A DNA stretch of 64,000 nucleotides from JASGCP01 sp965263285 (lineage in GTDB: Bacteria > Bacteroidota > Bacteroidia > Chitinophagales > Chitinophagaceae). Each line of letters begins with the position of its first letter. The first letter of the stretch is position 1. Under the pieces are notes generated by a model. The model was not told the DNA's origin. It ran no database searches and was given only the letters and a program-made list of their open reading frames with translations. Positions 18,716-26,899 of this stretch are shown here, piece by piece. The DNA lies in NCBI GenBank assembly GCA_965263285.1, contig CBDHHD010000016.1, positions 1,302,001 to 1,366,000 on the forward strand, in the 5' to 3' direction. The position numbers and the translations under genes are program-made.

Positions 18716-18969
18716 CACACTAAATTTAGTTATGCCAATCTTTTGTTCTTTTAAATACATAGTGCAAAAATAAAGGCTCAAAATGAGAAAAACAATATTT
18801 TTTAAAATATTAACAAAAGATTAACTTATTTTAGGGACTACAAATTTGGTTTTTCGCACTTTTTTGTTTTTCAAAATATTCAAAATCAATACTTTATAAA
18901 ATTGACACTCCCTAAAAAACAGCTGTTTTTACTGCTTTTTTTCTACTTTTTTACCAAGTTGGGGTAATA

Positions 18970-18987
18970 TAGCACCTAAATAGTTAC
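18970..18987. repeat. Solo IS66 end
   Basis: TAGCACCTAAATAGTTAC is identical to the IS66 end at 5214-5231 but no IS66 body is attached. It directly follows the IS1634 end. Confidence 0.85.
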
Positions 18988-18988
18988 A

Positions 18989-19114
18989 GTTAAAAATAAA
19001 ATTACATACCATGGTTTTATAGATATTAAAAAATTAATGCTATTTTTCTGTAAAGTCAATGCTACAAAGGCATTTCGCAGATTTTATTATTAAATTTTCC
19101 AGGAAGATCCGTTA
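18989..19114. repeat. ~125-bp repeat, inverted copy at 48172-48299
   Basis: The segment downstream of pdxJ is the reverse complement of 48172-48299 with only about nine mismatches by eye. It contains no plausible gene or transposon end. Both copies lie just past the 3' end of a gene (pdxJ, lptF/G). It could be a relic of another element or a shared 3' regulatory segment. Confidence 0.8.
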
Positions 19115-19125
19115 AAAATCTACTA

Positions 19126-19878
19126 TTACGATTCTTCAACAGGTAGTGTAGAACAATTAGATAAAGATAGAGAGCGTTTATACAGTGCTATTGCATTTTC
19201 CATTCCTACATATAGTGCATCGGCAATGAGTGCATGCCCAATGCTTACTTCTTTTATCCAAGGTATTTCATTTGCAAAAAAAGATAAATTTTGTAAACTC
19301 AAATCATGTCCTGCATTTATGTCCAAATCAATTGCTCGTGCTTCTATAGCTACTTGCTTATAATGAGCAATAGCTTTTATAGCATCTTGTTCATACATAT
19401 TTGCGTAATAAGCTGTGTACAACTCCACCCTATCGAACCCTATTTCTTTTGCTTTATAGATGATTTCTTTTTTAGGCTCAACAAAAACAGAAACACGAAT
19501 ACCTTGTTGTTTAAATAAAGTAAGCCATTCTTTTAACATGCGAGCATGCTTAACTGTATCCCACCCACTATTACTCGTAATTTGATCAACGCTATCAGGA
19601 ACCAATGTTACTTGTGCAGGAACCACTTCACACACCAAATCAATAAATTTTTTTTCCATTGGATTACCTTCTATATTAAGTTCTGTTTTTATTTGTTGCT
19701 TTAACAATCGAACATCTGCATATCGAATATGTCGTTCATCAGGACGAGGATGTACGGTAATGCTGTCTGCTCCCCACTGCTCAATATCATGAGCCATTTT
19801 TAATAAATCTGGAATATTGCCTCCTCGGGCATTTCTTAATGTAGCAATTTTATTAATATTTACGCTTAATCTAATCAT
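19126..19878 (-). CDS. pdxJ: Pyridoxine 5'-phosphate synthase
   Basis: Closes the pyridoxine ring from the PdxA product and 1-deoxyxylulose 5-phosphate. The 250-residue protein has all family landmarks: VNINKIATLRNARGG (start), VHPRPDERHIR, LNIEGNP, VTLVPDS, VEPKKEI, VELYTAYYAN, DINAGHDLSLQNL and EVSIGHALIADALYVGM. It is last in the minus-strand cluster, 10 nt after trpC. With pdxA three genes upstream, the two dedicated late steps of B6 synthesis are together. Confidence 0.97.
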   Translation of the reverse strand: MIRLSVNINKIATLRNARGGNIPDLLKMAHDIEQWGADSITVHPRPDERHIRYADVRLLKQQIKTELNIEGNPMEKKFIDLVCEVVPAQVTLVPDSVDQITSNSGWDTVKHARMLKEWLTLFKQQGIRVSVFVEPKKEIIYKAKEIGFDRVELYTAYYANMYEQDAIKAIAHYKQVAIEARAIDLDINAGHDLSLQNLSFFANEIPWIKEVSIGHALIADALYVGMENAIALYKRSLSLSNCSTLPVEES

Positions 19879-19888
19879 GATTATATCT

Positions 19889-20692
19889 CTAATTCAAATT
19901 TATAATTTTCCCCTTTTTACAAGTATTTATAAAATCTTTACAAGATAATGATGTGGCAGATTTCATAAACACTTCTCCAATTAAAAACCCTTTATACCCC
20001 TTAGCCGACAAGTCTATTACCTGATTAGGCTGATGCATGCCACTTTCGGCAATAGCAGGAATTGAAGAAGGCAAATAGCTAAACAAATCCATAGATGTTT
20101 GAATAGATACCTCAAATGTTTGTAAGTTTCTATTATTTACTCCTATTATATCTATACCATCTACATAACTATCTATTTCATTTGCGTGATGAACTTCAAA
20201 TATAACTTCCAAACCTACATCCTTTGCTATCTTTACAAATGTTTTTATTTGTTGTTTACTTAAACAAGTCGCAATAAGTAGAATTACATCTGCCCCTATA
20301 GATTTAGCTTCTATAATTTGATATTCATCAACAATAAACTCTTTTCTTAAGATAGGAATATGAATATTATCTCTTACTTTTTTAATATCTTCTACTGATC
20401 CTCCAAAATAATCTGTATCTGTTAAAATAGACACAGCAGCTGCTCCCGCTTCTTCATATTCTTTTATTACCACCTCTACTAAACTTTGATTATTAATCAT
20501 ACCTTTAGAAGGTGATTTTCTTTTAAATTCTGTAATAATTGATACCGATTCCTTCTCTAATTTTGTTTTTAACGAATAGGTACTCCTTTTAAAATAGAGA
20601 GACTTTTCCAACAAAGACATGCTATATATATCCTTGTTTTTTTCTACTTCTTTTTGTTTGTGTAAAATAATATTAGATAAAAAAGAACTCAT
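19889..20692 (-). CDS. trpC: Indole-3-glycerol phosphate synthase
   Basis: Converts CdRP to indole-3-glycerol phosphate in tryptophan synthesis. A 267-residue TIM barrel with ITEFKRKSPSKG (catalytic Lys and phosphate region), AVSILTDTDYFGGS, LRKEFIVDEYQ, GVNNRNLQTFEV and IAESGMH. Only trpC is present here; no other trp genes surround it. It lies between the galK-galT fusion (10 nt) and pdxJ (10 nt), so it is almost surely cotranscribed with them, which is an unusual setting. Confidence 0.96.
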   Translation of the reverse strand: MSSFLSNIILHKQKEVEKNKDIYSMSLLEKSLYFKRSTYSLKTKLEKESVSIITEFKRKSPSKGMINNQSLVEVVIKEYEEAGAAAVSILTDTDYFGGSVEDIKKVRDNIHIPILRKEFIVDEYQIIEAKSIGADVILLIATCLSKQQIKTFVKIAKDVGLEVIFEVHHANEIDSYVDGIDIIGVNNRNLQTFEVSIQTSMDLFSYLPSSIPAIAESGMHQPNQVIDLSAKGYKGFLIGEVFMKSATSLSCKDFINTCKKGKIINLN

Positions 20693-20702
20693 ACCATTAT
20701 AA

Positions 20703-22940
20703 TTAAATTGATTGTAACATTGTAGCCGCTTGCTCTGGTGTTATATCTCTTTGTGCTTCAGCAAGCATTTCATAACCTACCATAAACTTCTTTATATTAG
20801 CAGAACGCAATAATGGAGGATAAAAATAATAATGCCAATGCCATTCTGTATGCACTTCATCATCATTGATAGGAGCTTGATGCATGCACGCTGAATAAGG
20901 AAAAGAAGTGTTAAATAAACGATCATATTTACAAGTAATTATTTTTAAAATATTGGCAAATGATATTTTTTCTTCTTCTGTCATTTGTGCAATATTTTGA
21001 AAATGACGAATAGAAATCACTATAACTTCGTATGGCCATATTGCCCAAAAAGGCACTAGTGCTACAAAATGTTTATTCTTACAAACCACTCTTATTTTTT
21101 CTTCTAATTCGATTTTTAAATAATCACTTAATAAACTATTTTTATTCTTTTCGTAATATAATTTTTGTTGATTTGTCTCTTTTACAATTTCATTGGGAAT
21201 ATGCTCTTGCGCCCAAATTTGTCCATGAGGATGCAGATTACTACATCCCATAATATCCCCTTTATTTTCAAAAATAGAAATACACTGAACCCACTCTTTT
21301 TTTGATAGTTCTATGTATTCTGTTTGCCAAGTGTCAATAAGTTTTTTAATGCTTTCTTCTTCTATCGATGCAAGTGTTTTATCATGTTGAGGAGAAAAAC
21401 AAACCACCTTGCAGATACCCCTTTCAGATTTTGCCTGTAATATATTATTTACATTTATATTGTTCTCCGCATCATGAATACCTTCTAATAAGGCCGCAAA
21501 ATCATTATTAAAAACAAAAATAGATTGGTAATTTACATTATGCTCTCCATTTGATCGTATATTTCCAGGACACAAATAACAATCTTTATCATAATGAGAT
21601 ACATTTGCTTTGTTGATCGTTTCTGTTTTCCCTTGCCATGATCTTTTACTTCTATGTGGCAAAACCAATATCCACTCTCCTGTTAAAATATTATATCGTC
21701 GATGAGATACTTCAGACAAACAAGATGAAAAATTTACATCTTTCTTATTTACAATTGCTATATCAATAGATCCTTTTACTACTTTAGCACCTTCTTTAAT
21801 ATCGGTTACATACGCTTTTAAATCTTTATTCATTACCGTTTTATATAGATGCGTTAATTTTGCAATTGTTTCATCTACTGCATTCTTTTTTACTAAATTA
21901 ATGGTGCATCCACCAAATCCGCCTCCCATCATTCTTCCACCATATACATTAGGAAGATCCAAAATAGAAGTAACTAAAAAATCAAGTTCTGTACAACTTA
22001 CTTGATAGAGATGAGATAAACCGTAATGTGTTTCTACCATTCTTTTACCAAATGATAACAAATCATTCTTTTTCAAATCTTCACATGCGAGCAATAATCT
22101 TTGAATTTCCTCTTGTACATAACGGCATCGTCGATATACAGTTATATCAAACGGAAGAATATACTTTATACACATTTCTATCGTTACATCTCTTAAGGAT
22201 TTTACTTCTCTGCAATAAGGTTGAATCATAGCTACACCCGTTTCACATTGCTTTCTACGCACATTATACTCAGAAGAAGCTAAAGAATGCTTAATACCTG
22301 TATCAAACAGTACAATAGATACTTCATCTGTATTAAATGGCACATATTCATATTCCATTGATTGGCAATCCAATTTTATAACATGATTTTCAAGTCCGTA
22401 TATACTTGCAAATTGATCTAATATGCCACAATGTACCCCCGCATGTTCATGTTCTGCTTTCTGAGATATCTTTGCTAAGGTAAGTTTATCAAAATTTGTT
22501 TTATAAAACTCATTTAAACATAAAGCTGTTACACATTCTAAAGCCGCCGAAGAAGAGACGCTAGCACCTACGGGCAAATTACTATAGCAAGTAATATCAA
22601 AGCCCTTATAAATACTAATGCCTTTCTTTTTAAACTGATAAATAACCCCTAATATATAATTAACCCAAAATGGTTTATTTACTGATTCTAATTCTTTACA
22701 AGAAGTAGTAAAAACATCATCTTCCATATTAAGAGATCGTATAGCAATCGTTTTATCTATTCGAGGTGTAAGTACCATATAAATACGCTTATCCATTGCG
22801 CCAGGAAGTACAAACCCATTATTATAGTCGGTATGCTCCCCTATTAAATTCACACGACCTGGTGCAAACGCAACAATAGATTCATTTTTAACAAATGGCT
22901 TTAATGGCGCTACCCAAGCGGGTAAAAAAGAAGTATTCAT
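20703..22940 (-). CDS. galK-galT: Galactokinase / galactose-1-phosphate uridylyltransferase fusion
   Basis: One unbroken 745-residue frame joins both Leloir enzymes. Residues ~1-405 are galactokinase: GRVNLIGEHTDYNNGF, LPVGASVSSSAALEC and GGRMMGGGFGGCTINL, all three GHMP motifs. Residues ~408-745 are GalT: SHRRYNILTGEWILVLPHR at its start, zinc-type CYLCPG, catalytic HPHGQIW and the C-terminal HWHYYFYPPLLRS. Both halves are of normal full length, so this is a true fusion. It would take galactose and UDP-glucose to UDP-galactose. Start chosen at ATG 22940; a TTG at 22958 overlaps the pdxA stop. No galE or galM is nearby. Confidence 0.95.
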   Translation of the reverse strand: MNTSFLPAWVAPLKPFVKNESIVAFAPGRVNLIGEHTDYNNGFVLPGAMDKRIYMVLTPRIDKTIAIRSLNMEDDVFTTSCKELESVNKPFWVNYILGVIYQFKKKGISIYKGFDITCYSNLPVGASVSSSAALECVTALCLNEFYKTNFDKLTLAKISQKAEHEHAGVHCGILDQFASIYGLENHVIKLDCQSMEYEYVPFNTDEVSIVLFDTGIKHSLASSEYNVRRKQCETGVAMIQPYCREVKSLRDVTIEMCIKYILPFDITVYRRCRYVQEEIQRLLLACEDLKKNDLLSFGKRMVETHYGLSHLYQVSCTELDFLVTSILDLPNVYGGRMMGGGFGGCTINLVKKNAVDETIAKLTHLYKTVMNKDLKAYVTDIKEGAKVVKGSIDIAIVNKKDVNFSSCLSEVSHRRYNILTGEWILVLPHRSKRSWQGKTETINKANVSHYDKDCYLCPGNIRSNGEHNVNYQSIFVFNNDFAALLEGIHDAENNINVNNILQAKSERGICKVVCFSPQHDKTLASIEEESIKKLIDTWQTEYIELSKKEWVQCISIFENKGDIMGCSNLHPHGQIWAQEHIPNEIVKETNQQKLYYEKNKNSLLSDYLKIELEEKIRVVCKNKHFVALVPFWAIWPYEVIVISIRHFQNIAQMTEEEKISFANILKIITCKYDRLFNTSFPYSACMHQAPINDDEVHTEWHWHYYFYPPLLRSANIKKFMVGYEMLAEAQRDITPEQAATMLQSI

Positions 22941-22954
22941 TATTGATTGTTTTT

Positions 22955-24013
22955 TCAATGTGTATGCAAGTCAACTAATCGTTTACAAGGATTAGACCTA
23001 TTATCTTTAAACTGCTCTCTATTATTATAAATATCTAAAGCTAATAGAATAGATGACAGCATCATAGAAGCATCAGCTTTCCCTTTTCCTGCAATATCAA
23101 ATGCAGTCCCATGTGCTGGGCTAGTACGAATAATAGGCAATCCTGCTGTATAATTAACCCCGTCATGCGAGGCAATACTTTTAAATGGAATAAGACCTTG
23201 GTCATGATACATAGCAAGTATCGCATCAAATTGAGTATATTGACCATGAGAAAAGAATGAGTCGGCAGGATACGGTCCAAATACAAATGGATTTTGTTTT
23301 TTATATTCTTGTATTGCCGGGATAATCGCATTCACTTCTTCTGTACCAATCAATCCCCTATCTCCTGCATGAGGATTTAAAGCAAGAACAGCTATTTTAG
23401 GTTTATCAATAACAAAATCCTGTATTAAGCTATTATTTAAAATATCTAATTTTTGAATAATGAAATCTTTTGTTATATAAGAGCTTACTGCAGATATAGG
23501 CACATGATCCGTTACGAATCCTACTTTAATTTTATCTGAAACCATAAACAACAATACATCTTTTACATTCCACATATCTTTAAAATAAGGAGTATGACCC
23601 ACATATTGAAATGAAGGATGATGTATACTTACTTTATGAATAGGAGCTGTTACTATAGCATGAATTTTACCTTCTTTTAAAGCTTTTGTAGCCGATTCTA
23701 AAGAACGAAAAGCACATCTTCCTGCTACTTCTTGAAGCTGACCTGGTTGTACATTTACCTCTTCTTCCCAAGGATGAAAAATATTAATTTGTTTAAAATG
23801 TATATCATCAAGGCTCTTGCAATGACAGTATTCAAAAGTAAGATCAGGCATATTTTTTTTATAATAGCGAAATACACTATTATGCACAAAAATAACCGGT
23901 GTACAAAAAGAAAGAATACGGTGATCACTTAAAGATGCCATAATTACTTCCATGCCAATTCCATTGATATCACCACAAGTAATTCCTATCGTGAATTTTT
24001 CATTTCTTTGCAT
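22955..24013 (-). CDS. pdxA: 4-hydroxythreonine-4-phosphate dehydrogenase
   Basis: Oxidises 4-phosphohydroxythreonine, the step before PdxJ in B6 synthesis. The 352-residue protein starts GITCGDINGIGMEV and contains the three metal-binding His regions: TAPIHKVSIHH, NPHAGDRGLIG and MYHDQGLIPFK. The ending GKGKADASMMLSSILLAL fits the family. It is 6 nt downstream of sodC and just upstream of the galK-galT fusion, so it belongs to the five-gene run. Confidence 0.96.
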   Translation of the reverse strand: MQRNEKFTIGITCGDINGIGMEVIMASLSDHRILSFCTPVIFVHNSVFRYYKKNMPDLTFEYCHCKSLDDIHFKQINIFHPWEEEVNVQPGQLQEVAGRCAFRSLESATKALKEGKIHAIVTAPIHKVSIHHPSFQYVGHTPYFKDMWNVKDVLLFMVSDKIKVGFVTDHVPISAVSSYITKDFIIQKLDILNNSLIQDFVIDKPKIAVLALNPHAGDRGLIGTEEVNAIIPAIQEYKKQNPFVFGPYPADSFFSHGQYTQFDAILAMYHDQGLIPFKSIASHDGVNYTAGLPIIRTSPAHGTAFDIAGKGKADASMMLSSILLALDIYNNREQFKDNRSNPCKRLVDLHTH

Positions 24014-24019
24014 AACTTT

Positions 24020-24643
24020 TTATTTTTTTTCAACAAGGCCACAGCCTAATTTAGCACCCGAATTCCCCGTAGGCTGTATTTTATAATCATCTATGCCTGC
24101 ATGAATAATAACCGCTTTGCCAACAATATCTTTATTAGGATCACCACATCCAATGCACCAATGATTCCCCGCATTAAATTCAACATATGCAGATCCATTA
24201 GGGTGGACTATAAAATTGCCAATATCTCCTGCATGTACCATTAGATGAGCTGTGTCGCTATTAGCTTCCCATAAACCATGGGGTTGATGCAACGGATTCC
24301 AATGTCCATTAGTTTTAGAAAAAGCATCACTACTAGTAGGTTCACATAGCGTAGGCATACCATTGCTTTGCCAGTGCAAATGCATAGCATGTATTTGATC
24401 CATACCTGTTATATTAGGAATTCCTTCTATATGAGCAGTCATAAATACATCATGATTATGATATTCAACAAATATAACAGTTCCTTTTAACTCAGGAGCA
24501 AGTGTAGTATTAGGCAAGATATTTGCCACAGCAGTAGCAACAATATGATAATTATTCTTCTTTTTTTGTGCCATTGCCTTGTAAGATAAAACAAGAAACA
24601 CATTGATTATAAAAATAAAACAAAAATATTTGTTCTTATACAT
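24020..24643 (-). CDS. sodC: Cu/Zn superoxide dismutase-family secreted protein
   Basis: Start at ATG 24643 gives a clear signal peptide (MYKNKYFCFIFIINVFLVLS) before MAQKKK. The mature part has the SodC metal region: HAMHLHW (first two His), GHWNPLHQPHG, VHAGDIGN (His and Asp) and the C-terminal IIHAGIDDY with GNSGAKLGCGLVE. It would dismutate superoxide in the periplasm. First in the run sodC-pdxA-galK/galT-trpC-pdxJ; a -7 box is at 24689-24696. The usual HxH spacing is kept, though WQSNG replaces the common GD turn. Confidence 0.9.
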   Translation of the reverse strand: MYKNKYFCFIFIINVFLVLSYKAMAQKKKNNYHIVATAVANILPNTTLAPELKGTVIFVEYHNHDVFMTAHIEGIPNITGMDQIHAMHLHWQSNGMPTLCEPTSSDAFSKTNGHWNPLHQPHGLWEANSDTAHLMVHAGDIGNFIVHPNGSAYVEFNAGNHWCIGCGDPNKDIVGKAVIIHAGIDDYKIQPTGNSGAKLGCGLVEKK

Positions 24644-24688
24644 AATAAAAAATAAATTAATTTTCAAAAAATAAACAAGCATTCCTTG

Positions 24689-24696
24689 CAAAAATA
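24689..24696 (-). promoter_or_regulatory. -7 promoter box (TATTTTTG) for the sodC-pdxJ cluster
   Basis: The minus strand reads TATTTTTG, 46 nt before the sodC ATG and the only good box ahead of the five-gene run. Its position inside the longer sodC frame argues for the downstream start. Confidence 0.5.
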
Positions 24697-24784
24697 ATTA
24701 AATTAAATTTATTTTAATTTTATATATTTACTAAACATAAATATTAAAAATCTCGGCTAAATCCTTTTTTAGGTACCTGGTCTC

Positions 24785-25334
24785 AGAATAACCTGGAAAA
24801 GAAAAGAGCATACAAAAACAGAGGGTATTTATTTTTTAAGAACATCTATTCCTCCCGTTGAATTAATTAAAGAAGAAGGGATGTGGGATAGTCCCTTATT
24901 TATAATACGATTAGAGAGGTTGAGTCTTCCTTTCGCATTCTTAAAACAGATTTGTCTTTACGACCTGTTTACCATATTCACGATAACAGTTGCAAAGCTC
25001 ATTTATTTTTAGGTGTATTGGCGTACACCATTGTATCTACTATTAGATATAAACTTAAACAGCATGGTATCTAACACGATTGGAAAAACATTGTCAGAAT
25101 AATGAATACACAAAAAATCATCACTTCTGTCGCACAAAATGCAAATAAAAAAACAGTCATTATTCGGCAATGTACAAGACCAATAGCAGAGGCACAAGCC
25201 ATCTATTCCGCCACCAAATACAAACCTGCCCCCTATTACACAAGACGAAGATGTAGTCCCTAAAAAACGAGTTGCAATCACGCAAACGATTTACTGTCAA
25301 TCATTTGAGTAATGTCGTTTACCAAGTTGGGTTA
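24785..25334 (+). mobile_element. IS1634 3' fragment
   Basis: Plus-strand copy of the last part of the IS1634 transposase (EHTKTEGIYFLRTSIPPVE to APYYTRRRCSP) and its end TTTACCAAGTTGGG near 25319-25332. A stop at about 25073 (TAA after the KQHGI region) and a small indel near 24890 break the frame. No start region is present. Confidence 0.88.
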
Positions 25335-25414
25335 AATTCTGAAGGAGTGTGTAAAAATATTTAGGCTTTAGCTGGTAATATTTCTCTACTGCTTTAAAAA
25401 GTGTTTTTGCATTT
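25335..25414 (-). repeat. IS481 fragment, degenerate
   Basis: AAATTCTGAAGGAGTGTGTA and onward matches the last codons of the IS481 transposase (compare 9845-9925) with several changes. It directly abuts the IS1634 end. From here to 25655 nothing gene-like is seen. Confidence 0.7.
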
Positions 25415-25655
25415 ATGATTAATACTTTGCTCTACATTGGTAAACTTACATTAGTTCCAAAAATAAGTTGTTATACTTTATTTTCTAATATAATTTATGT
25501 AGTATAAGAGGGCTACCAGATAGATCCTTTCGTAAATATGCTGATATGGTTTTTTAACATCTTAAAAAAGGGATTAATCCATTGCAATAACATTCTTGTT
25601 ATCTTTTTGAAACCAGCAAATACGAAAAGAATATAATTCTCTTATCATTTATTAT

Positions 25656-26708
25656 CTAATGCGCCACATTATTACTATTGTAGCCCTTTATTTTATTAGT
25701 ATGTATCCAAGTAGAATTTATATTTCGAATAGTAGCAAACCTATAAGATATACCCAATGATATATAAAAAGGTATATTTTCATAAGCCGATACACCCGCA
25801 CTACAATCTAATAAGAATGATGAATTTACTAAATAGAGAAGGCCTGCATCCATACTTGGCTTAAATTTCCCATTTAATTTTTTAAAATCTGCCGCACTTA
25901 CTCCTTGAGAAATATTGCCAAATGCTTCTGCATACACTCCTAATGAAGGAAGAATAGCATAAAGTGGAGCTATTGTATATAAAAAAGTAGGATTAGCAGA
26001 AAAACCATCCCAAGAAATTCCTGCATTATACATAATCATTAATTTAGAGCTTATATTATTAGAAAAATCTAATATTAAGTTAGGCGAAATATATCTTTTT
26101 TGGAAACCACTAGTGGCCACGCCTGGTATACCTAAACTACCATATATAGATATAAAAGGCAACCGAGGATCGTATACATTATCAATAATTTTTGTTTTAA
26201 AACCAATAATTAATGGGGTTATTCCAGACATGGCTTCTGGCCTAACTATATTCTCTACACTCGTTTGAATATTAACTTCCGTATTAGGTAATACACCATA
26301 TTTCCAAATAGTTAATGGAGTAGTAAAAGAACGATCGCTTCCATTTTGATTGTAATAAAATCCATTTTCTGTTTGTACAAAATGATAAGGAGTAACATTA
26401 CTAGATTGAGATATAAATGGTCTATCAGTATTAATAACAGTTCTTGACACTACACTATTGGGGTCCATTTGCATAGTATATTTCTTATTTTTTTTATTGC
26501 CCTTATGATCTGTATTTAAACTATCATTCTTTGAGCTCATATTCATTTGCATACTGGATTGTTTATTTGAAATGGTATCTTGCATTTGCCCCATTTGCAT
26601 GCTATTACTTTGCTTTATTTTATTATTAACTTGAGGGGGTATAAGATATGAATAGTTATTACTAACAAACAACAAATTGAACAAAGATAAAAAGATAAAG
26701 TTATACAT
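25656..26708 (-). CDS. Outer membrane transporter-like protein with Met-rich N-terminus
   Basis: A 350-residue protein with a signal peptide (FIFLSLFNLLFVSNNYSY), then a Met-rich segment (residues ~36-82: SMQMGQMQ, SSMQMNMSS, YTMQMDP), then a beta-barrel-like body starting NTDRPFISQSSNVTP. The DRP start and alternating strands resemble the transporter family annotated as putative MetA-pathway phenol-degradation proteins (PF13557-type) found in Bacteroidota, usually near metal genes. Met repeats suggest Cu(I) or Ag(I) binding in the periplasm, an inference that fits the sodC 1 kb away. Monocistronic. Confidence 0.7.
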   Translation of the reverse strand: MYNFIFLSLFNLLFVSNNYSYLIPPQVNNKIKQSNSMQMGQMQDTISNKQSSMQMNMSSKNDSLNTDHKGNKKNKKYTMQMDPNSVVSRTVINTDRPFISQSSNVTPYHFVQTENGFYYNQNGSDRSFTTPLTIWKYGVLPNTEVNIQTSVENIVRPEAMSGITPLIIGFKTKIIDNVYDPRLPFISIYGSLGIPGVATSGFQKRYISPNLILDFSNNISSKLMIMYNAGISWDGFSANPTFLYTIAPLYAILPSLGVYAEAFGNISQGVSAADFKKLNGKFKPSMDAGLLYLVNSSFLLDCSAGVSAYENIPFYISLGISYRFATIRNINSTWIHTNKIKGYNSNNVAH

Positions 26709-26899
26709 GTTATTTTCTATTTTTTAATTAATTAATTTAGCTAAGTCCCTACTTTTATTACCATATTTAGATTTTATTAATTGTAAGAATAATAATTTTT
26801 TACCATTTTTTTTAACTAAGCGGATCTGATTCTGTTACATTTGATAGTGAATTAATAAAAAATAAATATTAAATATACATATAATTTATTATTCTTTTT

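Larger units (their letters stand above)
18184..18736. mobile_element. 553-bp MITE with ISL3-A ends
   Basis: Ends GGCATAACTAAATTTAGTG (18184) and its complement (ending 18736) are those of ISL3-A. A perfect 8-bp duplication AATCTTTT flanks it at 18176-18183 and 18737-18744. It encodes no transposase; the inside is a copy of the dispersed GAGGTGCT-type hairpin repeat. A near-identical copy is at 48353-48905. It was presumably mobilised by an ISL3-A transposase such as the one decayed at 52530. Confidence 0.93.
16239..18760 (-). pseudogene. IS1634-family transposase, interrupted and frameshifted
   Basis: The gene starts at ATG 18760 (MYLKEQKI), is interrupted by the MITE, resumes at about 18175 (KDKFGNTVIYYKLVSSYRAG), and shifts frame near 17600 after AAFPYSEHK. 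It then continues MFTHLPNKITRHHLYDNAL to the end. DDE-type features are visible: IILYDLTNSYFEGRK, KPIVVMDAAFATQEN, and REVESSFRILKTDLSLRPVYH with the Glu. A charged KEDEN-rich insert lies around 16740-16840. A standing loss of function is clear. Confidence 0.9.
16171..18963 (-). mobile_element. IS1634-family element interrupted by a MITE
   Basis: Inverted ends CCCAACTTGGTAAA (16171) and TTTACCAAGTTGGG (ending 18963) bound an element carrying one IS1634-type transposase. The 553-bp MITE at 18184-18736 is inserted near the 5' end of the gene with a perfect 8-bp duplication. Without it the IS is about 2.2 kb. Other end fragments occur at 24785-25334 and about 63000-63168. Confidence 0.88.

Noticed and set aside
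18469..18723. 84-residue open frame inside the 553-bp MITE (also at 48638)
   Set aside because: It runs through a hairpin arm and the element end, has no motif, and is explained by the repeat structure.
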